This document shows positions 1-6,095 of a stretch of DNA of 21,347 nucleotides, piece after piece (positions within the stretch are counted from its first letter, which is position 1; every line of letters begins with the position of its first letter). Origin of the DNA: JANMMJ01 sp964543235 (GTDB lineage Bacteria; Pseudomonadota; Alphaproteobacteria; Rhizobiales; Aestuariivirgaceae); contig CAZIXE010000068.1 of NCBI GenBank assembly GCA_964543235.1, positions 1-21,347 on the forward strand, in the 5' to 3' direction. The notes beneath the pieces were generated by a model. The model was not told where the DNA came from and made no database searches. It worked only from the letters and a program-made list of their open reading frames with translations. The translations under genes and the position numbers were made by a program.

Positions 1-169
1 TGCAGGAATTGGTGTAGGAGTGGCAGTCCGACTGGCCCTTGCAGGCGTTGACGCCTGAACACACATAGGTGTCGCCGGCCGCCTGGGCCTGCGGGATCGC
101 CGTGCCGCTGATCGCCAGTGTCAGCGCCGCCGCCGCCAGGGCCGCACCCGATTTCGAAACATGCTTCAT
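1..169 (-). CDS. BufA2-like (bufferin-type) small secreted Cys-rich protein, 3' end outside window
   Basis: The reverse strand opens at ATG 169 after a good ribosome site (GAGGAGA, about seven bases upstream) and runs in frame for 56 codons to the window edge, so the C-terminus is missing. Residues 1-30 look like a Sec signal peptide: a Lys/His start, an Ala/Leu-rich core and AQA before the likely cut. The mature part begins AGDTYVC and contains the block CSGVNACKGQSDC. Cysteines are at 37, 43, 49 and 56, spaced six or seven residues apart. This GVNACKG pattern matches what I know of the BufA2 family of periplasmic bufferins. Those are ribosomally made peptides that bind copper after modification by a DUF692 (MNIO) enzyme with a DUF2063 partner. 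No partner gene is visible; if present it would lie beyond position 1. Function is inferred from the motif alone. Confidence 0.72.
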   Translation of the reverse strand, partial: MKHVSKSGAALAAAALTLAISGTAIPQAQAAGDTYVCSGVNACKGQSDCHSYTNSC

Positions 170-282
170 GGGGAAGTCTCCTCGTGTCTGGTTGTGGCGG
201 GTCCCGCCCGCCGGTTTGCTGGTTGTCGCGGCACGCAGACTCCCTGTGCCCACCCCGTGCCGGGGAGCGGTCTGGGATCCCT

Positions 283-309
283 GTGCTGCGTACCCGGAAA
301 ACGCAGCAC
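283..309. repeat. Perfect 9-bp inverted repeat with 9-nt spacer
   Basis: GTGCTGCGT at 283-291 and ACGCAGCAC at 301-309 are exact inverted copies separated by nine bases. A second inverted repeat, ACCATC-GCC-GATGGT at 308-322, abuts it. Both sit in the 199-bp gap between the isochorismatase-family gene and the bufferin-like gene. There is no T-run after either arm on either strand, so a classical intrinsic terminator is unlikely. An operator for the downstream secreted-protein gene, or an RNA hairpin in its leader, are both possible. Confidence 0.5.
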
Positions 310-368
310 CATCGCCGATGGTTGCAGCGGCTCGGCCCCTCACATACTCGTGATCGCAACCCTGGCCG

Positions 369-920
369 TCACCTGACCAGGGCCGAAACCGCCTTGAATT
401 CCGCCGTGCCGGCCTTGCCCAGCAGTTCGAACACGGCCATTTCCGCGTTGATCACCTGCACCTTGTTCTGCCGCAGCCGCTCCAGCGCCAGCGCCACCGA
501 GCTGGGCGCGCGCGATGACGTGGCATCCGCCACCACGAACACGGCAAAGCCCGCCTGGGCCATGTCGATCGCCGTCTGCACCACGCACACATGCGCCTCG
601 ATCCCGCCGATCACCACCTGCGGCCGGCCGCGCTCATGCGCCTCGATGAAATGCTGCTTGAGGGCGGGCTCGCGCCAGCATGAGAATGCCGTCTTGTCGT
701 AGACCGGCGCATTGCCGATCTCATCCCTGAGCGGTGCCACCGTCGGCCCCAGCCCCTTCGGATATTGTTGCGAGGCGGCAATGGGTACATCGAGCAGCTT
801 GGCTGTCCTGATCAGGATTGCGCATTTCTGTTCGGCGCCCGCGGCATCGGCCATGGCCGGCAGCAGCCGCTCCTGCATGTCGATGATGAGAAGTGAAGTC
901 CTGTCACGATCCAGCAGCAT
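369..920 (-). CDS. Isochorismatase-family cysteine hydrolase
   Basis: With the start at ATG 920 the product has 183 residues, the usual size for small YcaC/isochorismatase-like hydrolases. The cysteine-hydrolase triad can be read directly: Asp14 in LLIIDMQ, Lys76 in DKTAFSCW, and Cys112 in GGIEAHVCVVQTA with its conserved non-proline turn. The protein is cytosolic with no signal peptide. The family hydrolyses amide, imide or vinyl-ether bonds; the substrate here cannot be told. I chose 920 because a GGGAG sequence lies seven bases upstream and family members commonly begin just before the strand holding the Asp. An upstream ATG at 941 overlaps the toxin stop codon as ATGA but has no clear ribosome site; using it would add seven residues and imply coupling to the toxin gene. 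Third gene of the run 1491-369, probably co-transcribed with the toxin-antitoxin pair. Confidence 0.86.
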   Translation of the reverse strand: MLLDRDRTSLLIIDMQERLLPAMADAAGAEQKCAILIRTAKLLDVPIAASQQYPKGLGPTVAPLRDEIGNAPVYDKTAFSCWREPALKQHFIEAHERGRPQVVIGGIEAHVCVVQTAIDMAQAGFAVFVVADATSSRAPSSVALALERLRQNKVQVINAEMAVFELLGKAGTAEFKAVSALVR

Positions 921-937
921 CCCTTGGCTCCCGTTTG

Positions 938-1234
938 TCATGCATAGCCGGCTTCCCGCTGGTGCCGTATGGCAAGAATGACGACTCGTTGATTGCGTTC
1001 ATCAATCCGGTAGAGCGCGACGAATCCCGTCGCGCCAAACGGGATGATGAGTTCGCGCAGGTGCGCTTGATCGCCGGCCGGGCGGCCCATCTGCGGATGC
1101 GATTGCAGGGGACGGAAGGCTGAAACCAGGGCTTCCACCGCCCTGCCAGCCGCCTCTTCGTCTCTTTGGGCGTAATAGGCCCGGATTTCGGCAATCTTCT
1201 TGGCAGCCTTGCGGGCAATTACGACCTGCGCCAT
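938..1234 (-). CDS. ParE/RelE-superfamily toxin
   Basis: A 98-residue basic protein with the layout of a ParE-type toxin: an N-terminal helical hairpin (residues 8-45, with IAEIRAYYAQRD), a middle stretch with P-Q-M-G-R-P (a typical 'hP.xGR' turn), a strand with LREL, then LYRID and a C-terminus VVILAIRHQREAGY, a very characteristic ParE ending. Family members inhibit DNA gyrase or act as mRNA interferases; ParE similarity favours gyrase, but that is inference. Its start overlaps the last 16 bases of the antitoxin gene, with no separate ribosome site visible, so translation is probably coupled. The reading frame is intact, so the toxin is likely functional and needs its antitoxin. Confidence 0.85.
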   Translation of the reverse strand: MAQVVIARKAAKKIAEIRAYYAQRDEEAAGRAVEALVSAFRPLQSHPQMGRPAGDQAHLRELIIPFGATGFVALYRIDERNQRVVILAIRHQREAGYA

Positions 1235-1491
1235 GGCGGCAGTGGCGCCGGCCGGGACTGGTTCCAGTCGGCCAGATCATCGAGCGTGATGTGCGCCCCG
1301 GACTCCATGTAGTCGGTCCACGCCTCTTCGGCATCCCTGACGAAATCCAGACGCTTCTCCTCGCGTTCGAGGAAGTCGAGGAGCGCTTCGCGCATCAGGA
1401 AATGTGACGACCGTCGCTTCTTCTGGGCAAGCTGCGCCAGCCGCTCGCGTTCGGCGTCGCTGAGTTTGACGGAGACGGCCTTGGTCGCCAC
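1219..1491 (-). CDS. Ribbon-helix-helix (CopG/ParD-like) antitoxin
   Basis: Starting at GTG 1491, which has GAGG seven bases upstream, the product has 90 residues. The N-terminus ATKAVSVKLSDAERERLAQLAQ gives the short strand and first helix of a ribbon-helix-helix DNA-binding fold, followed by RRSSHFLMREALLDFLEREEKR as the second helix. The C-terminal part (residues 55-90) is acidic, then Pro/Trp-rich, as expected for the segment that wraps and neutralises the toxin. It immediately precedes and overlaps the ParE-type toxin. Antitoxins of this class usually repress their own operon, and a matching inverted repeat lies just upstream at 1501-1531. A longer reading from TTG 1545 is open but would run through that repeat and lacks a ribosome site. 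Confidence 0.83.
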   Translation of the reverse strand: MATKAVSVKLSDAERERLAQLAQKKRRSSHFLMREALLDFLEREEKRLDFVRDAEEAWTDYMESGAHITLDDLADWNQSRPAPLPPWRRS

Positions 1492-1500
1492 GAGTAGCCT

Positions 1501-1531
1501 CGGTATATGTAAGTAATACTCTTTTATACCG
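1501..1531 (-). promoter_or_regulatory. Inverted repeat, probable toxin-antitoxin operator
   Basis: CGGTATA (1501-1507) and TATACCG (1525-1531) are exact inverted copies with a 17-nt AT-rich spacer. They fill almost the whole 50-bp gap between the oligopeptidase stop and the antitoxin start. A ribbon-helix-helix dimer could bind each arm. The arms also contain TATA-like sequence, so binding could cover a promoter -10 region. The assignment as an operator is inference from position and symmetry. Confidence 0.5.
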
Positions 1532-1541
1532 AAACGGGGGA

Positions 1542-3635
1542 TCAATCAACCAGCCCAGCCACCTTGAGCCCGAAGGCATACACGAAGGCCACTTCTTTGA
1601 GCCGGTCGAAACGTCCGGAGGCGCCGCCGTGCCCGGCCCCCATATTCGTCTTGAGCAGCAGCAGATTGTCGTCGGTCTTGACGGCGCGCAGCCGCGCCAC
1701 CCATTTGGCCGGCTCCCAGTAAGTCACTCTGGGATCGGTGAGCCCGCCGACGGCAAGGATATGCGGATAGGCCTTGGCCTCCACCCGGTCATAGGGCGAA
1801 TACGCCGCAATCCGCTCATAATCCGCCTTGCTTTCGATCGGATTGCCCCATTCCGGCCACTCCGGCGGGGTCAGTGGCAGCGTGTCGTCCAGCATGGTGG
1901 TCAGCACATCGACGAACGGCACCTCGGCAATGATGCCGCGGAACAGCTCCGGCGCCAGGTTGGCTACCACCCCCATCAGCATGCCGCCGGCACTGCCGCC
2001 CTGGGCGATGATCTGTCCGCGCGCCGTGAACCTTTCCGCGATGAGGTGTTCCGCAGCCGAAACGAAATCCCGGAATGTGTTCATCTTGTGCGCCAGCTTG
2101 CCGGTCTTGTACCAGCGGCGTCCTTTCTCCTGGCCGCCGCGGATATGGGCGATGGCATAGATGAAGCCGCGATCCACCAGCGACAGAATATTGGTATTGA
2201 AGGCGGCCGGGATGGAGATGCCGTAGGAACCATAGCCATAGAGCCACAGCGGTGCTGAACCATCGAGCGGCGTTGCCTTCCGGTAGAGCAGGGTGACGGG
2301 AATTGTCTCGCCGTCATGTGCGGGCGCCTGGATGCGCCGCGTGACATACTGCGTCGGATCGTGGCCGGAGGGCACGACTTGGGTCTTGCGCAATACGCGG
2401 GTCCGCTCGGCCATGTTGTAGTCGAAGACCTGCGCCGGGGTGGTCATCGACGAATAAGTGAAGCGCAGGATGTTGGTGTCGTACTCGAGCATGTCGCCGA
2501 AACCAAGCGAGTAGGCTTCTTCGTCGAAGGCGATATCGTGTTCCTCGCCGCTCGTCATGTTGCGCACCACGATGCGCGGCAGCCCTTCTTCGCGCTCGAG
2601 GCGGATGAGCCAGTCCTTGAGCACGAGGACATCCACGATGAAGCAGCCCGGCCGGTGCGGCACGAGGTCGGTCCAGTTCGCCTGCGCGGGATCGCTCACC
2701 GGCACCCAGGCGATCTTGTAGTCCTCGGCGCCGCCGATATTGGTCTTGATGAGGAAGTGGTTGTTCCAGTGTTCGATGTCATACTCCACCCCGTCCTGCC
2801 GCGCGGCGATGAGGCGCGGCGCTTCGGTGGGCTCGTGGGCGTCGATGATCCATGCTTCCGACGTGTCATGCGTATGCGTGTCGATGACGATGAACCGGTC
2901 GGAGTGGGTCTTGCTCACGCCGGCGAAGAAGCTCGTATCCTTTTCCTCGAAGACCATGACATCCGCGCTCTGCGGCGTGCCGAGCCGATGCCGGAAGATC
3001 TTGAGCGGCCGGTGATTGTCGTCCTGCAGCGTGTAGAACAGGTGCTGCCCGTCCTCCGCCCAGGTGGCTCCGCCGGCGGTGTTGACCATCTGATCCTCAA
3101 GTTCTTCTCCCGTCGCCAGGCGCCGTACCCGCAGCGTGAAATATTCCGAACCCTTGTCGTCGAATGACCAGGCGCCGAGTGCATGATCGGGCGACCGCGA
3201 CAGGCCGCCGATCCGGTAATAGGCTTTGCCTGCCGCCAGGGCATTGCCGTCCAGCAGCACCGTCTCTTCTCCCTTGAGATCGCGCGCCTTGCGGCAGTAG
3301 AGCGGCTGCTGCCCGCCCGTGACATACTTGGAATAGTAGGCATAGGGTCCATCGGGCGCCGGCACCGAGCTGTCATCCTCCTTGATGCGGCCCTTCATCT
3401 CGGCGAACAGTTGCTCCTGCAGCGCCGTGGTGTCCGCCATGACCGCTTCATGATAGGCGTTTTCGGCTTCGAGATAGGCACGGATCTCGCCGGGCAGGAG
3501 CGATGGGTCATGCATCACCTCCTGCCAGTTGTCCGCCTTGAGCCAGTGATAGTCGTCGCGCTTCTCGTAGCCGTGCCAATGCTGAACCTTGGTCCGGATT
3601 TCGGCCCTGGGGGGTGCAAGCTTCTTCTGCATCAT
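1542..3635 (-). CDS. ptrB: Oligopeptidase B (S9A prolyl oligopeptidase family)
   Basis: A 697-residue cytosolic serine peptidase that cuts short peptides after Arg or Lys in characterised family members. The N-terminal two thirds form the beta-propeller that filters substrates; it includes an early DDYHWL motif near residue 30. The C-terminal alpha/beta-hydrolase domain carries the triad: Ser548 in GGSAGG, Asp634 in LTDPRV and His669 in GAGHGG. The spacing (86 and 35 residues) is nearly that of the E. coli enzyme. The acidic stretch PPEWPEWGNP after the serine is also typical of oligopeptidase B. Its ATG overlaps the msrB stop as ATGA, so the two are probably translated from one message. The frame stays open upstream to 3839, but that stretch is msrB coding sequence in another frame and lacks family similarity. 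Confidence 0.95.
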   Translation of the reverse strand: MMQKKLAPPRAEIRTKVQHWHGYEKRDDYHWLKADNWQEVMHDPSLLPGEIRAYLEAENAYHEAVMADTTALQEQLFAEMKGRIKEDDSSVPAPDGPYAYYSKYVTGGQQPLYCRKARDLKGEETVLLDGNALAAGKAYYRIGGLSRSPDHALGAWSFDDKGSEYFTLRVRRLATGEELEDQMVNTAGGATWAEDGQHLFYTLQDDNHRPLKIFRHRLGTPQSADVMVFEEKDTSFFAGVSKTHSDRFIVIDTHTHDTSEAWIIDAHEPTEAPRLIAARQDGVEYDIEHWNNHFLIKTNIGGAEDYKIAWVPVSDPAQANWTDLVPHRPGCFIVDVLVLKDWLIRLEREEGLPRIVVRNMTSGEEHDIAFDEEAYSLGFGDMLEYDTNILRFTYSSMTTPAQVFDYNMAERTRVLRKTQVVPSGHDPTQYVTRRIQAPAHDGETIPVTLLYRKATPLDGSAPLWLYGYGSYGISIPAAFNTNILSLVDRGFIYAIAHIRGGQEKGRRWYKTGKLAHKMNTFRDFVSAAEHLIAERFTARGQIIAQGGSAGGMLMGVVANLAPELFRGIIAEVPFVDVLTTMLDDTLPLTPPEWPEWGNPIESKADYERIAAYSPYDRVEAKAYPHILAVGGLTDPRVTYWEPAKWVARLRAVKTDDNLLLLKTNMGAGHGGASGRFDRLKEVAFVYAFGLKVAGLVD

Positions 3636-4036
3636 GCTTCGGCCTTGTCCGGTTCCAGCGCCAGGGCCACGCCGTTTATGCAGTAGCGCAGGCCCGTTGG
3701 CGGCGGTCCGTCCGGAAAGACATGGCCGAGATGGGCATCGCAACGGGCACAGCGGACCTCGGTTCGGCGCATGAGCCAGGAATTGTCCTGGAACTCGCTG
3801 ACCGCTTCCTTTCTGACCGGCGCATGGAAGCTCGGCCATCCGGTTCCCGAATCATACTTGGCTTTGGAACTGAACAGGTCGGCGCCGCAGCAGGCGCATT
3901 TGTAAACGCCGGCCGTCTTGTCTCGGTAGTAGGGATGCGAGAAGGCCCGTTCGGTGCCGTGCTTGCGGGTCACGCGGTAGGCTTCGGGCGACAGTTCGGC
4001 CTGCCACGCCGCGTCGGTTTTCTCGACTTTCGTCAT
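3632..4036 (-). CDS. msrB: Peptide-methionine (R)-S-oxide reductase
   Basis: A 134-residue MsrB that reduces methionine-R-sulfoxide in proteins. Two CxxC pairs, Cys47/Cys50 and Cys96/Cys99, form the structural zinc site. The catalytic Cys119 is in RYCIN. The SelR-fold signatures SGTGWPSF, HLGHVF and LRYCIN are all present. The position that often carries the resolving cysteine (SGCGWPSF in many homologues) is Thr65 here, so regeneration must use another cysteine or direct reduction. ATG 4036 is preceded by a GAGGTG ribosome site; an open extension upstream to 4336 runs into the divergent antiporter gene and is not credible. It is the first gene of the run toward the oligopeptidase. No signal peptide is present, so it is cytosolic. 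Confidence 0.95.
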   Translation of the reverse strand: MTKVEKTDAAWQAELSPEAYRVTRKHGTERAFSHPYYRDKTAGVYKCACCGADLFSSKAKYDSGTGWPSFHAPVRKEAVSEFQDNSWLMRRTEVRCARCDAHLGHVFPDGPPPTGLRYCINGVALALEPDKAEA

Positions 4037-4111
4037 CTGCACCTCATCATAGCGGCCATAATGTGGGCTGGGCGCAACGGCAAAGGCAAGACCGCTCACC
4101 GGATCGTGTAA

Positions 4112-5983
4112 ATGCCCTTTCCAACTGCGAGCCTTTCTCGCACACTGGCGCTGAAGGGAACAGCTTTGGAAGCCCACGCAAGTCCGTTGGAATACAAGGA
4201 ACTTCTGGTCATCCTGGTCGCCGCCGGGGTGATCATCCCGCTGTTCCGCAGGCTTGGCGTGAGCTCCGTGCTGGGCTTTCTGCTGACCGGCATTGTCATC
4301 GGCCCCTACATGCTGGGCCAGCTCATTGCCGATCATTCCTGGCTGCGCTTCTTCACCATTGAGCAGGCCGACAATGTCCAGACGCTCGCCGAGCTGGGCG
4401 TCGCCTTCCTGCTCTTCATGATCGGCATTGAGCTGTCCTTCGAGCGTCTCGTCACCCTGCGCCGGCTCGTCTTCGGGTTGGGCGGTCTGCAGATTGTCGC
4501 CTCCGCCACGATCATTGGTGGTTTGCTCTATGCCTTCGGGCGGCCCCCGGCCGAAGCCACCATTGTCGGTCTTGCCCTGTCTCTGTCCTCGACTGCCATC
4601 GTCATCCAGATCCTGTCTGATGAAAAGCGGTTGGGCACGCTGACGGGCCGTCGCTCTTTCTCGGTCCTGCTGATGCAGGACCTGGCTGTCGTTCCCATCC
4701 TGCTGCTCACCGCTGTGCTCGGTGCGCGCGGTGACGGTCCGGTCTTCACCGGGGTCTTGCAGGCCATTGCCGAGGCGCTGGTCGGGCTGACCCTCATCTT
4801 CGTGGTGGGCCGCTTCCTGTTGCGGCCGCTGCTCAGGATGGTAGCGAATACCCGGAGCGCCGATCTATTCATGGCCGCAACCCTGCTCATCGCGGTAGGT
4901 GCCGGCATGGCGGCCTCGCTGGCCGGGTTGTCCATGGCGATGGGTGCCTTCATGGCCGGCCTCCTGCTCGCCGAAACCGAGTTCCGCCGCGAGATCGAAG
5001 CGATCATCGAGCCTTTCAAGGGTCTCATGCTCGGCGCCTTCTTCATGCTGGTCGGCATGAGTATCGATCTGGCCGAGGTCGCGGCCCACCCCCTGACGGT
5101 CATCGGCCTGGCCGCGGCCCTCATTGCCGTGAAGGTCGTTGTCGTTCTGGTCATCGGGCGATTCATGGGTTTCAAGCCTGCCGGCATGCTCGAAACCGCA
5201 CTGCTCCTGGGCCCGGGCGGGGAATTTGCCTTTGTGATTCTGGCCTCGGCACTGTCCTTCGGCCTCGTCACCCGCGCCACCAATGAAACCGCGCTTGTTG
5301 TCGTTTCGGTATCGATGCTCGCCATCCCGATATTCGCGCGCCTCGGCGTCCGCGTGACCCGGCAGCTGGTCCACCTTGGGTCCCTGCCGCCGGAAACGCT
5401 CGTGCCGCCGCCTGAAGACAGCATCACCCGCGTCATCGTCGTCGGCTTTGGCCGGGTCGGCCGGTTGGTCAGCGAGATGCTCGAGGAAAACCAGGTGCCA
5501 TACATCGCCGTCGAGGCGGATCCGGAAATCGTGGTTCGCGAAAGAAAGAATGGCCGGCCGATCTATTACGGTGACGCGGCGCGCCCCGAGTTTCTGCGCC
5601 GCTGCGGCATAGCCCATGCCCGCGCCCTTGCCATCACCATCAACACGCCTTCCAAGATCAACGACATCGTACACAGCGCCAGGCGCGAGCGCGCCGACCT
5701 GCGCATCGTTTCTCGCGCCCGCGATGAAGGCCATGCCAAGCAGCTCTATGGCGAAGGCGTGACCGAGGCCGTGCCGGAGACCATCGAGGCCGCGCTGCAG
5801 CTCGGCGAGGCGGTCCTCGTTGAATCGGGTATCGCCACGGGCCTTGCCATCGCCAGCGTTCACGAGCGCCGCGACAGCTTCCGGAAGCTGCTTGGGCGTC
5901 CCGACCGGCGCGCCGAGCTGTCTCTGCAGCGGCTCCGCAAGGCCCGGGCGCTCAAGCGTTCGGAACGCCTGCCACCGCCCTGA
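4112..5983 (+). CDS. KefB/KefC-type monovalent cation:proton antiporter (CPA2) with RCK domain
   Basis: A 623-residue inner-membrane protein. Residues about 25-405 hold roughly a dozen hydrophobic segments of the Na+/H+ exchanger fold, including FLLFMIGIELSF and GPGGEFAFVI, both typical of CPA2 potassium-efflux antiporters. Residues about 438-555 form an RCK/TrkA-N Rossmann domain with the nucleotide loop GFGRVG at 445-450, followed by the acidic strand end EADPE. The C-terminal tail is short and basic. KefB/KefC proteins exchange K+ for H+ and are usually gated by glutathione adducts; whether gating is conserved here cannot be seen. The start is uncertain: ATG 4112 has no clear ribosome site, whereas TTG 4166 has AGGGA six bases upstream and would remove 18 residues. 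Divergent from msrB across a gap of 75-129 bp. Confidence 0.92.
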   Translation: MPFPTASLSRTLALKGTALEAHASPLEYKELLVILVAAGVIIPLFRRLGVSSVLGFLLTGIVIGPYMLGQLIADHSWLRFFTIEQADNVQTLAELGVAFLLFMIGIELSFERLVTLRRLVFGLGGLQIVASATIIGGLLYAFGRPPAEATIVGLALSLSSTAIVIQILSDEKRLGTLTGRRSFSVLLMQDLAVVPILLLTAVLGARGDGPVFTGVLQAIAEALVGLTLIFVVGRFLLRPLLRMVANTRSADLFMAATLLIAVGAGMAASLAGLSMAMGAFMAGLLLAETEFRREIEAIIEPFKGLMLGAFFMLVGMSIDLAEVAAHPLTVIGLAAALIAVKVVVVLVIGRFMGFKPAGMLETALLLGPGGEFAFVILASALSFGLVTRATNETALVVVSVSMLAIPIFARLGVRVTRQLVHLGSLPPETLVPPPEDSITRVIVVGFGRVGRLVSEMLEENQVPYIAVEADPEIVVRERKNGRPIYYGDAARPEFLRRCGIAHARALAITINTPSKINDIVHSARRERADLRIVSRARDEGHAKQLYGEGVTEAVPETIEAALQLGEAVLVESGIATGLAIASVHERRDSFRKLLGRPDRRAELSLQRLRKARALKRSERLPPP

Positions 5984-5998
5984 AACGGTTACCGGCCT

Positions 5999-6006
5999 TT
6001 AACCAT
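5999..6006 (+). promoter_or_regulatory. Candidate CtrA-type half-site TTAACCAT
   Basis: TTAACCAT occurs in the 112-bp gap before the DUF2336 gene, with a further TTAA about 25 bases downstream. TTAACCAT is a known short form of the CtrA recognition sequence in Alphaproteobacteria. An eight-base match in a gap this size can arise by chance. The same region has a weak GGTTA/TAACC hairpin (5986-6004) just after the antiporter stop, without a T-run. Confidence 0.25.
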
Positions 6007-6095
6007 AACGCCAGTGGTTCATTTCGACTTAAACAACTTTAGAGGCTTCACTGTCTTTCTGGTCCGGATGGAGGAGGTCAAAGTGCGAGGCCGAA

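Noticed and set aside
1492..1545. TTG-initiated extension of the antitoxin
   Set aside because: It runs through the inverted repeat and lacks a ribosome site; GTG 1491 has GAGG at good spacing.
3636..3839. 68-codon N-terminal extension of oligopeptidase B
   Set aside because: It overlaps msrB coding sequence in another frame, is Pro/Cys/Arg-rich, and the ATGA-coupled start at 3635 gives the normal length.
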